The position numbers and the translations under genes were made by a program. This document shows, piece after piece, positions 1 to 5,247 of a stretch of 5,247 nucleotides of DNA; the stretch's first letter is position 1; each line of letters begins with the position of its first letter. The notes below the pieces were generated by a model. The model had not been told where the DNA came from. It saw only the letters and a list, made by a program, of their open reading frames with translations, and ran no database searches. Origin of the DNA: Desulfovibrio sp. (GTDB lineage Bacteria; Desulfobacterota; Desulfovibrionia; Desulfovibrionales; Desulfovibrionaceae); assembly GCA_014804915.1 (NCBI GenBank), contig JAAUYW010000082.1, positions 1 through 5,247 of the forward strand, written 5' to 3'.

Positions 1-118
1 ATTTTGAATCCGGCATATTTTTCATTGCCGCAATTCTGGCCATTTGCTCTGGAGTCGGCTGGGATCGCCTTACGGAGTCATGACTGACTCTGATGATATT
101 TTCTTTTTTCTTCTGCAT
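1..118 (-). CDS. Partial small protein, N-terminus only; possible DUF4415/BrnA-like antitoxin
   Basis: An open frame starts at the ATG complementary to 116-118 and runs off the left edge after 39 codons without a stop. The start is well supported: GAGGAAAG (complement of about 122-129) lies just upstream at normal Shine-Dalgarno spacing. The protein begins MQKKKENIIRVSHDSV and continues to TPEQMARIAAMKNMPDSK. A basic N-terminus followed by a 'TPEQ-A-(I/L)-A-M-PDS' stretch resembles the beginning of small DUF4415/BrnA-type antitoxins, where an acidic 'D-SDIPE' segment and a ribbon-helix-helix usually follow. That part lies outside the window, so the family call rests on N-terminal resemblance alone. 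The toxin gene that normally precedes brnA would lie at 119-489, and no such frame is there. The gene is divergent from nadK. I am fairly sure it is a real gene and unsure of its family. Confidence 0.6.
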   Translation of the reverse strand, partial: MQKKKENIIRVSHDSVRRSQPTPEQMARIAAMKNMPDSK

Positions 119-159
119 TTGCTTTCCTCGCGGAAATTATGCGGTAAGGATCAGATTCT

Positions 160-188
160 TTTATACTGTGATAGAAGGTTGACATTGC
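160..188 (-). promoter_or_regulatory. Possible promoter for the left-edge gene
   Basis: Read on the minus strand, TATAAA (complement of 160-165) matches five of six -10 bases and would place the transcript start roughly 35 nt upstream of the ATG at 118. The matching -35 position (complement of about 183-188, GCAATG) is poor. The promoter is therefore either weak, dependent on an activator, or not real. Confidence 0.25.
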
Positions 189-208
189 TAATTTTTTGAG
201 GATTTATT
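179..208 (+). promoter_or_regulatory. Possible promoter for nadK-gatB
   Basis: A perfect TTGACA (-35) lies at 179-184. The best -10 partner is weak: TTTATT at 203-208 (18-bp spacing) or ATTTAT at 202-207 (17-bp spacing). Transcription would start near 214, inside the inverted repeat at 210-224, leaving a leader of about 275 nt before nadK. The -35 is convincing and the -10 is not. Confidence 0.3.
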
Positions 209-209
209 C

Positions 210-228
210 CGCGAAATGTTCGCGTTTT
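210..228 (+). promoter_or_regulatory. Inverted repeat CGCGAA-ATG-TTCGCG followed by TTTT: operator or small terminator hairpin
   Basis: The arms CGCGAA (210-215) and TTCGCG (219-224) are perfectly complementary around a 3-nt centre, and four T follow at 225-228. As RNA on the plus strand this is a 6-bp GC-rich hairpin with a short U tract, the form of a minimal intrinsic terminator. As DNA it is a symmetrical 15-bp site placed where the candidate TTGACA promoter would start transcription, which suits a repressor operator. The reverse strand has no T run after the stem, so any terminator activity would be plus-strand only. The sequence does not decide between the two roles. Confidence 0.4.
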
Positions 229-489
229 GCGCTCTTCACTCGTAAGGCGCCAAGATCCATTTAAAAATTAAATTTTCAGCATTGATATAAAGTTGTAACC
301 GCTTCCCATTTTCCCCAGCCCGTTATGCTTAGTGCCATTTTTGAATTTTTCCCCTTTATTCCATCTGTTTTCAATATTGGCTATGACAACCCGGAATTTT
401 TTCTCTCAAAACATCCTTTCCGCAATCATGGCCTGTCTTCTGACTCCGGCCTTGCGGCTCATGGCGCTTGCGGGTAAACTCCCTGCCAG

Positions 490-1347
490 ATGGCAAATAC
501 TGGCGTACTATTAATCCACAAGGCTGGCAATGACGCGGCAAGCGCCCTAGCCCTGGAGATTGGATCCTGGCTGGGCGCAAGGCGCGTTGATTTTACCCTG
601 TTGCCATCTGAAAGCGCGGCTCCCTTTCCCGCAGACCTGCGGCTTGTCATTGTGCTTGGCGGCGATGGCACGATCATTGGCGCAGCCCGCAAGCTGGTTG
701 GCTCCGACGTTCCCATTCTTGGCATCAATTTTGGCGCTGTGGGCTTTCTCGCCCCATTTGAGCCGCGCGAATGGCAAGAGGCAGTTGCCAGGGCGCTGGC
801 CGGAGAGCTTCAGATCCAGGCCTGCCTGACCTTGCAATGGCGCATTCTGCGCAATGGCGCCTGCATTGCAAGCGGCTGCGCAATTAATGATGTTGTTGCC
901 GGCAGGGGCAGTCTGGCCCGCCTGGTCAATATGGATGTGTCTGTGGACGGGGAGCTGGCGGGCGCGCTGCGCAGCGATGGGCTCATTCTGGCCTCCCCCC
1001 TGGGCAGTCCTGGCTATGCCGCCTCTGCCGGCGGCCCGATTTTGCATCCCCGCATGAACGCCATTGGCCTTGTGGCTATCTGTCCGTACGCGGCCTGCCT
1101 TGCTCCGCTAGTGCTGCCGGGATCGGCGCTGGTGGAGGCTGCGATAGCGCCAGCCAATGGCGACTGCTACCTGACAATAGATGGCCAGCTGGGCGACCAG
1201 CTGCGGCCTGGCGATATTGTGGCTGTAACTGGCAGGCCGGATTCAATCCGCTTTCTGAACGACTGGAAACGCTTTTTTGTCAAACTGGGAAACAAGGGCC
1301 GCCCAGGCCAAAGGCAGGCTGGCATATGCCGGAATATGAAGCAGTAA
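490..1347 (+). CDS. nadK: NAD kinase (ATP/polyphosphate-dependent NAD+ 2'-phosphokinase)
   Basis: Cytosolic enzyme that phosphorylates NAD+ to NADP+, 285 residues, a normal length for the family. Visible motifs in order: GGDGT at residues 57-61 with the catalytic Asp59; [12 protein letters not shown] at 77-88; the Asn-acidic NAD-binding pair in AINDVV (N133, D134); SDGLI at 162-166, followed by SPLGSPGY and SAGGPI (169-184); and DGQ in the C-terminal beta domain. The usual loop TPTGSTAY here reads SPLGSPGY, a noticeable deviation, although the Gly-Ser and Tyr positions are kept. The start is fixed: an in-frame TAA lies at 475-477 and ATG 490 is the only start codon after it. No clear Shine-Dalgarno precedes it; the nearest purine run, GGG at 472-474, is too far away. 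The last codons overlap gatB by 22 bp, which points to one transcript and coupled translation. Family assignment is very secure. Confidence 0.95.
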   Translation: MANTGVLLIHKAGNDAASALALEIGSWLGARRVDFTLLPSESAAPFPADLRLVIVLGGDGTIIGAARKLVGSDVPILGINFGAVGFLAPFEPREWQEAVARALAGELQIQACLTLQWRILRNGACIASGCAINDVVAGRGSLARLVNMDVSVDGELAGALRSDGLILASPLGSPGYAASAGGPILHPRMNAIGLVAICPYAACLAPLVLPGSALVEAAIAPANGDCYLTIDGQLGDQLRPGDIVAVTGRPDSIRFLNDWKRFFVKLGNKGRPGQRQAGICRNMKQ

Positions 1348-2756
1348 TCGGGCTGGAAGTTCATGTTCATCTTGCCACAGCTTCCAAGCTGTTCTGCAGT
1401 TGCTCAACAAGGTTTGGCTCGCCGCCAAATACCAACGTTTGCGAAATCTGCTCGGCCATGCCTGGCGCCTTGCCAACTCCCAATCGCCGCGCCATCCGCC
1501 TGGCGGCGCTGGTGGGCCTTGCGACTGGCTGCCAAATCAACACCCGCTCGGTATTCGCGCGCAAAAACTATTTTTATCCGGATTTGCCGGCTGGCTACCA
1601 GATTTCCCAGTTCGAGCTGCCAATATGCGAGCATGGCCATCTGGATTTGCCGGAAAGCGGCAGGCGCGTTGGCATAACCAGAATCCATCTGGAAAACGAT
1701 GCTGGCAAGAATATTCATTCCGGATCGGAAAACATCAGTTTTGTTGATCTCAATCGCGCAGGCATTCCCCTGATCGAAATTGTTTCGGAGCCGGACATGC
1801 GCTCGGCTGCGGAAGCTGCGGAGTATTTGCGCGCCCTGCACGGTCTTGTAACCTATCTTGGCGCCAGCGACGGCAACATGGAGGAGGGCAGCTTCCGGTG
1901 CGATGCCAATGTCTCCATCCGGCCGGCGGGAAGCTTGAGGCTCGGCACGCGCACGGAGCTGAAAAATCTCAATTCCTTCCGCAATGTGCAGAGGGCGATT
2001 GAATATGAAATCGCCCGCCAGGAAGATGTGCTGGCAGGCGGGGGCAAGGTGATTCAGGAAACGCGCCTTTTTGATGCAGCCAAAAATCGCACTGCCGGAA
2101 TGCGCGGCAAGGAGGAGGCGCAGGATTACCGCTATTTTCCGGATCCGGACTTGCTGCCAGTGGAAATTTCCGAAGCCGAGCTGGAGGAAATCCGCGCCAG
2201 CATGCCCGAGCTGCCTGCGGCAAGGCGGGAGCGGTTTCTGGAAATGACAGGCTTGCCCAGGGCTGAAGTCGAGACATTGCTGCAGAGCCGCAAGCTGGCG
2301 GATTTTTTTGAAGAGGCTGCCAGGGGTTCGGATGCCAGAAAGGCCGCTGCCTACATCATCGGCCCGCTGGCCAGGGTGTGCAATGCCGCCGGCGCCCGTC
2401 TTGATCCTGAAAACTGGAAATTCGGCGCCGGCGATCTGGCGGAGCTGATCAATATCACAAATGAGGGCCTGATCAGCGCGAAAATCGCGGCTGACATTTG
2501 CTCGGATTTGCTGGAGAGTCCGGAAAGCCCCAGGGAGTATGTGCTCGGTCACGGCCTTGGCCAGATCTCTGACGCGGGCGCCATCGAGGCTGCTGTGGAT
2601 GCTGCAATCGCCAGCCATCCGGAGGAAGCGGCGCAATACCGCGCTGGCAAGAAGAAAGTCGCCAGCTTTTTCGTCGGCCTTGTGATGCGGGAAACAAAAG
2701 GCAAGGCCAACCCCGGTCTTGTCAACAGGCTGCTGGCTGAAAAACTGGGCTCCTGA
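1326..2756 (+). CDS. gatB: Aspartyl/glutamyl-tRNA(Asn/Gln) amidotransferase subunit B
   Basis: Subunit of GatCAB, which converts Glu-tRNA(Gln) and Asp-tRNA(Asn) to Gln-tRNA(Gln) and Asn-tRNA(Asn). GatB binds the tRNA and carries the site that phosphorylates the misacylated residue before the amide is added. The 476-residue protein is full length. It begins [13 protein letters not shown] as is canonical, then has C24-x-C26 and C39-xx-C42, a zinc-type cluster found in many GatBs, followed by [17 protein letters not shown] (79-95) and DYRYFPDPD (267-275). The C-terminal third is the GatB/YqeY domain ([26 protein letters not shown]). The start matches the family N-terminus. Only a weak AGG lies upstream, inside nadK, consistent with translational coupling across the 22-bp overlap. 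gatA and gatC are not in the window and must be elsewhere. The gene implies that the organism makes at least one of Asn-tRNA or Gln-tRNA indirectly. A hairpin terminator begins at the stop codon. Confidence 0.97.
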   Translation: MPEYEAVIGLEVHVHLATASKLFCSCSTRFGSPPNTNVCEICSAMPGALPTPNRRAIRLAALVGLATGCQINTRSVFARKNYFYPDLPAGYQISQFELPICEHGHLDLPESGRRVGITRIHLENDAGKNIHSGSENISFVDLNRAGIPLIEIVSEPDMRSAAEAAEYLRALHGLVTYLGASDGNMEEGSFRCDANVSIRPAGSLRLGTRTELKNLNSFRNVQRAIEYEIARQEDVLAGGGKVIQETRLFDAAKNRTAGMRGKEEAQDYRYFPDPDLLPVEISEAELEEIRASMPELPAARRERFLEMTGLPRAEVETLLQSRKLADFFEEAARGSDARKAAAYIIGPLARVCNAAGARLDPENWKFGAGDLAELINITNEGLISAKIAADICSDLLESPESPREYVLGHGLGQISDAGAIEAAVDAAIASHPEEAAQYRAGKKKVASFFVGLVMRETKGKANPGLVNRLLAEKLGS

Positions 2757-2776
2757 AAAGCCATTGCAGGCTTTTT
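2755..2776. terminator. Probable bidirectional intrinsic terminator between convergent gatB and rlmB
   Basis: AAAAGCC (2756-2762) pairs with GGCTTTT (2769-2775) around a 6-nt loop, with a possible outer G-U pair (2755/2776). On the plus strand the stem ends in five T; on the minus strand it ends in four T. It begins inside the gatB stop codon and lies 20 bp past the rlmB stop, the right place to end both transcripts. The stem has only three G-C pairs and part of the T run is in the stem, so it may be a modest terminator. Confidence 0.55.
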
Positions 2777-2795
2777 GCCCTATTGAATTGCGCGA

Positions 2796-3575
2796 TTATT
2801 CCGATAGGGTTTGCATGGATTTTCGGGCATGGCAGGCTGCGCAAAACGAGGTGAGAATCGCTCCGGCCTGGGCCACATTCAGGGAATCAAAGCCGCGGCT
2901 GAGCGGAATTGCGACCATGCTTTCGCAACGTTTGGCAACGCCAGGGCGCAGGCCCCTGTTTTCGCTGCCAAGCGTCAGAATCGCAGGCATCTGCCAGTCC
3001 AGGCAATACACGTTTTCCGCATTGGCGCAGGCTGCGGCGCCGTAAATGGCAAAGCCCTGCTCTGCGGCTTCATCCAGCGCGCGGGCAAGGTTGGTTGTTT
3101 CGCAGACTGGCAGCAACGCAAGCGCACCAGCCGAAGTGCGGAAAGCGGCTGGGCCGGGCGGGCAGGAATTGTGTTCCGGCAAAAGCAGTCCGGCGCAGCC
3201 CATTGCCCAGGCAAGGCGCGCGAGCGAGCCGAGATTGCCGGGATCCCGGATCTGGTCCAGCGCGAGAATCAGCGGCAGCGGGGCAGCCGGAGCTGCGGTC
3301 AGCAGGTTGCCGAGCGTAGCCAGATTGGGGCCCCTGAGCTCTGCCGCAATTCCCTGATGTGAAATTCCGGGGCCGCTGCCCTGGCGGCGGCAAAGCTGGT
3401 CCAGGGTTCTGCCATCAGTTATTTCAACGGGAATGGCGCGGGTTTCGGCAAGTTTCAGGATGGAAGGCGGAATATCTTTTCTGGCATAAAGCCTGACTAT
3501 CCGGTCCGGGGCTTTTCTGAGCAATTCCTGGACTGGCTTCAGGCCAGGCAGAATGTGGGCATCTGGTTTTGGCAT
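2796..3575 (-). CDS. rlmB: SpoU/TrmH-family RNA 2'-O-ribose methyltransferase, RlmB-like
   Basis: Predicted S-adenosylmethionine-dependent 2'-O-methyltransferase of the SPOUT superfamily. The closest functional guess is RlmB, which methylates 23S rRNA G2251 in the P-loop. Numbered from the ATG at 3575 (259 aa), residues 5-80 form the L30e-like substrate-binding domain, ending in the typical SHQGIAAE. The knotted catalytic domain follows: motif 1 DPGNLGSLAR (111-120, with the conserved Asn and Arg), RTSAGAL (146-152), motif 2 LGSENRGL (202-209, conserved Glu205), and motif 3 IPLSRGFDSLNVAQAGAI (223-240). I prefer this start to the ATG 18 bp upstream (3593, 265 aa) because AAGGA lies 7 nt before it, whereas the upstream ATG has nothing useful. 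The gene is convergent with gatB and divergent from the transglycosylase. The family is certain; the exact RNA target is inferred, since other TrmH-family members share these motifs. Confidence 0.88.
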   Translation of the reverse strand: MPKPDAHILPGLKPVQELLRKAPDRIVRLYARKDIPPSILKLAETRAIPVEITDGRTLDQLCRRQGSGPGISHQGIAAELRGPNLATLGNLLTAAPAAPLPLILALDQIRDPGNLGSLARLAWAMGCAGLLLPEHNSCPPGPAAFRTSAGALALLPVCETTNLARALDEAAEQGFAIYGAAACANAENVYCLDWQMPAILTLGSENRGLRPGVAKRCESMVAIPLSRGFDSLNVAQAGAILTSFCAACHARKSMQTLSE

Positions 3576-3593
3576 CTGGAAATCCTTTGGCAT
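3558..3593. repeat. Short direct repeats at the rlmB start and divergent gap
   Basis: GGCATCTGG occurs at 3558-3566 and 3571-3579, separated by TTTT. The overlapping octamer TTTGGCAT occurs at 3568-3575 and 3586-3593, giving three GGCAT copies at 3558, 3571 and 3589. On the minus strand this duplicates ATGCCAAA, which creates the two in-frame candidate start codons of rlmB. It may be a small tandem slip or an iterated protein-binding site for the divergent promoters. Confidence 0.5.
3583..3587 (-). promoter_or_regulatory. Shine-Dalgarno AAGGA that selects the downstream rlmB start
   Basis: On the minus strand AAGGA ends 7 nt before the ATG at 3575. It lies inside the 6-codon extension that would be translated if the upstream ATG (3593) were used. 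This is the reason for choosing the 259-residue form. Confidence 0.6.
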
Positions 3594-3617
3594 AAACCTG
3601 GGGGCAGGGGGAAGATA

Positions 3618-5177
3618 ATGCTTTTCAGGCTAAAAAACAGACCGGTTCTGGTTTTTTGTTGCTGCGCATTTTTGCTGGCCGCTTGCGGCGGCAAGCAGTC
3701 TCCGTCTACCGCGCTGGAAATTGAAGACTCGCCCGGGCAAAGTTTTGCGGACAGCGAGCTGACTGGCAGCGAACTGGCAGCGCTCAAATCCACCAGCCAG
3801 ATTGACCGGGCCGTGCCAGACCATGCCATGCCTGATGTCGCCGCCCAGTACAAGCATTTTCTGCGCAAGGGCCGCGGCACAATGTGCGCCTTCTCCAAAA
3901 GATCCGAGCAGTACCTGGCTTATGCGAAAAAAGTTTTCAGGGACCGCGGCATGCCCGAGGAACTGGCAAATCTGGCGATAATTGAAAGCGGCTACAGGCC
4001 GGATGCCGTGTCCCATGCCGGCGCTGCCGGAGCCTGGCAATTCATGCCCGCGACAGGCGCGCGTTATGGTCTGGCGCAGGACTGGTGGCAGGATGAGCGG
4101 CTTGATCCCTACAGGGCTACAGAAGCGGCTGCTGATTACCTGCAGAAGCTGTATAATGATTTTGGCGACTGGCCAACGGCTATAGCAGCCTATAACGCTG
4201 GCGAGGGCAAAATCAGCCGCGCCAAGGAGGGCACAGGCGGCAAGGATTTTTTTGAGGTCAACGCTAAAAACCATCTGCTGGATGAAAAGGCGCAGCTGCG
4301 CGATGAGACGCGCCAGTACGTGCCCCGCTTCATGGCGGTGACCAAGATCATGCGCAATCTGCCCAGGCTGGGCTTTGAGCCGATCGCGCCTGAAAACTCG
4401 CCCGAGGTCTTGCGCCTGAAAGCCAGGCCAGGCACTGATTTGCGGGAGTTTTCGAAAGCCTGCAATCTGGAGTGGGGCGAATTTTCCAAAATGAATCAGC
4501 ACCACAAGCGAGCCATCACCTGCACTGATCGGGAAACTTTTGTCTATGTGCCCGTGCGGGCGAAGGAATCGGCCCAGAAATACCTGTGCACTGCGGACAA
4601 GGCCAGCTATGCCGGCTGGAAGCCGGTAACGGTGGCGAGCAGCAAGGATTCGCTTGAGAAAATCAGCAAGCGTGCCAATATTCCGCTTGCCAGGCTGCAG
4701 GCTGCCAATCCTGGCGTGGGCCGGTTGCGGGCGGGGCAGACCATCATCGCGCCGCTGGCAGTGAGACTGGCGCCGCAGAGCATTGCGGCTATAAACAAGT
4801 CAGCGGCAGCGAAGGCGCCGGCTACAAAAGGCGCGTCGCACAAGCTCAAGGCTGGCGAAACTCTGTTTTCGATTGCAAAAAAATACAATATCGGGGTGGA
4901 TGCGCTCAAGGCGTACAACGGCCTGAGCGATCCTGGCAAGGTCCGCGCGGGCATGACGCTGGCGCTCCCTGGCGGCAAGTCGGCCGCTCCGGTAAAGGCC
5001 GGGGCAAGCGGCAAAATTGGCGGCAAAAGAAAAAGCACGTATACTGTAAAGGCAAAGGACAGCCTGTGGAGCATCGCCAGGCGCCACAACGTGAGCGTGG
5101 ATGACTTGCGTAAATGGAACAAGGGCTCCGCAGTCGCGCTTAAGCCTGGCGCCACGCTGGTAGTGGCGGAAGAGTGA
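3618..5177 (+). CDS. mltD: MltD-like membrane-bound lytic murein transglycosylase lipoprotein with LysM repeats
   Basis: Predicted lipoprotein that cleaves the MurNAc-GlcNAc bond of peptidoglycan with formation of 1,6-anhydro-MurNAc. The ATG at 3618 (519 aa) is chosen because it follows a GGGGG purine run at 3607-3611 and gives a proper lipoprotein signal: MLFRLKNRPV, a hydrophobic core, and lipobox LAAC with Cys23. Gly at +2 fits outer-membrane sorting. The SLT domain spans roughly 95-240: catalytic Glu123 in AIIESGY, GAWQFMPATG (138-147), and AYNAGEG (191-197). Residues about 262-313 match the spacer typical of MltD. LysM repeats follow at about 407-451 (KLKAGETLFSIAKKYNIGVD) and 474-516 (YTVKAKDSLWSIARRHNVSV), with a degenerate one at 334-380; Ala/Lys/Gly-rich linkers join them. 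LysM binds the glycan strand. The gene is divergent from rlmB with a 42-bp gap, so its promoter must partly overlap the rlmB 5' end. No clear terminator follows before the next promoter. Confidence 0.93.
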   Translation: MLFRLKNRPVLVFCCCAFLLAACGGKQSPSTALEIEDSPGQSFADSELTGSELAALKSTSQIDRAVPDHAMPDVAAQYKHFLRKGRGTMCAFSKRSEQYLAYAKKVFRDRGMPEELANLAIIESGYRPDAVSHAGAAGAWQFMPATGARYGLAQDWWQDERLDPYRATEAAADYLQKLYNDFGDWPTAIAAYNAGEGKISRAKEGTGGKDFFEVNAKNHLLDEKAQLRDETRQYVPRFMAVTKIMRNLPRLGFEPIAPENSPEVLRLKARPGTDLREFSKACNLEWGEFSKMNQHHKRAITCTDRETFVYVPVRAKESAQKYLCTADKASYAGWKPVTVASSKDSLEKISKRANIPLARLQAANPGVGRLRAGQTIIAPLAVRLAPQSIAAINKSAAAKAPATKGASHKLKAGETLFSIAKKYNIGVDALKAYNGLSDPGKVRAGMTLALPGGKSAAPVKAGASGKIGGKRKSTYTVKAKDSLWSIARRHNVSVDDLRKWNKGSAVALKPGATLVVAEE

Positions 5178-5178
5178 G

Positions 5179-5196
5179 GAAAATTTTAAAATTTTC
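5179..5196. promoter_or_regulatory. 18-bp perfect A/T palindrome, UP-element-like, upstream of the right-edge promoter
   Basis: GAAAATTTTAAAATTTTC reads the same on both strands. It ends 2 bp before the TTGACA at 5199, exactly where the RNA polymerase alpha subunits contact A/T-rich UP elements. The strict symmetry would also allow binding by a dimeric or nucleoid protein. Confidence 0.55.
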
Positions 5197-5198
5197 TG

Positions 5199-5226
5199 TT
5201 GACAGATTTCTGAAAAGCCCTATATT
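5199..5226 (+). promoter_or_regulatory. Strong sigma-70-type promoter for a gene beyond the right edge
   Basis: A perfect -35 TTGACA (5199-5204), a 16-bp spacer and -10 TATATT (5221-5226, five of six bases) predict a transcript start near 5232-5234. The last bases, GGGAGCGAGG, are purine-rich and could hold the Shine-Dalgarno of a gene starting just outside the window; equally they could be the 5' end of a stable RNA. With the A/T palindrome upstream this is by far the best promoter in the window. Confidence 0.75.
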
Positions 5227-5247
5227 CAGTGTCCGTCGGGAGCGAGG

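Larger units (their letters stand above)
119..489. other. AT-rich intergenic region between the left-edge gene and nadK
   Basis: This 371-bp stretch is clearly richer in A/T than the genes and contains no frame that looks like a gene. It holds the Shine-Dalgarno and a possible promoter of the left-edge gene, a possible plus-strand promoter for nadK-gatB, a GC-rich inverted repeat at 210-224, and a short A/T inverted repeat, AAAATT-A-AATTTT, at 264-276. The part from about 300 to 365 is pyrimidine-rich on the plus strand. The only frame of any size, GTG 332 to 514, overlaps the start of nadK, lacks a ribosome binding site and looks like chance. Confidence 0.6.

Noticed and set aside
37..48. 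TGGC...TTGC resembling a sigma-54 -24/-12 promoter
   Set aside because: The GG and GC elements are about 8 bp apart instead of 12, and the site lies inside a coding region.
167..182. TGTGA half-site suggestive of a CRP/FNR-type binding site
   Set aside because: The second half-site reads GTTGA rather than TCACA, so the required symmetry is missing.
204..338. Minus-strand codons ending in RVKSAKREHFAE, faintly like the C-terminus of a BrnT toxin, in frame with an upstream ATG at 338
   Set aside because: Two in-frame stops interrupt the 45-codon stretch and the upstream part does not resemble BrnT. The likeness is too short to call a pseudogene.
332..514. A 60-codon plus-strand frame from GTG 332, with hydrophobic stretches
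   Set aside because: It has no Shine-Dalgarno, starts at GTG in a pyrimidine-rich spacer, overlaps the nadK start by 25 bp and resembles nothing I recognise.
1404..2636. A 410-codon open frame antisense to gatB
   Set aside because: It is in exact codon register with gatB, so it stays open simply because gatB avoids TTA, CTA and TCA codons. It has no family resemblance and the sense frame is a certain gene. Shorter antisense frames over nadK (547-1047) and the transglycosylase (3630-4505) have the same explanation.
3555..3617. A GTG start at 3555 giving the transglycosylase 21 extra residues
   Set aside because: It would bury the lipoprotein signal peptide inside the protein and overlap the rlmB start. 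ATG 3618 has a purine-rich ribosome site and a correct signal sequence.

Overview
The window holds four complete housekeeping genes, one gene cut by the left edge, and a strong promoter firing out of the right edge. Codons are GC-rich with AT-rich spacers. The complete products are an NAD kinase, the GatB subunit of the tRNA-dependent amidotransferase (with a four-cysteine zinc-type motif), a SpoU/TrmH-family rRNA 2'-O-methyltransferase and an MltD-like lytic transglycosylase lipoprotein. The lipoprotein implies a Gram-negative cell. The combination, and the style of the NAD kinase and GatB, fit a deltaproteobacterium such as a member of the Desulfovibrionales. That placement is a judgement from protein style, not a search result.

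Layout. 1-118 (minus): N-terminal 39 codons of a small protein with a strong Shine-Dalgarno; its sequence resembles the start of DUF4415/BrnA-type antitoxins. 119-489: AT-rich intergenic region with weak divergent promoter candidates and a 15-bp GC-rich inverted repeat followed by four T. 490-1347 (plus): nadK. 1326-2756 (plus): gatB, overlapping nadK by 22 bp, so the two are probably co-transcribed and translationally coupled. 2755-2776: small hairpin with T runs on both strands, a likely shared terminator between convergent gatB and rlmB. 2796-3575 (minus): rlmB-like methyltransferase. 3576-3617: 42-bp divergent gap beside short direct repeats. 3618-5177 (plus): MltD-like transglycosylase with signal peptide, SLT domain and two clear plus one degenerate LysM repeat. 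5179-5226: an 18-bp perfect A/T palindrome directly upstream of a near-consensus sigma-70 promoter that drives something beyond the window.

The genes do not form a single pathway. nadK makes NADP, gatB serves indirect Asn/Gln-tRNA synthesis, rlmB modifies 23S rRNA and the transglycosylase remodels peptidoglycan. I found no convincing new multi-gene system. The points most worth a second look are the promoter and palindrome at the right edge, the orphan antitoxin-like gene with its nearby palindrome at the left, and the altered substrate-loop motif in the NAD kinase.
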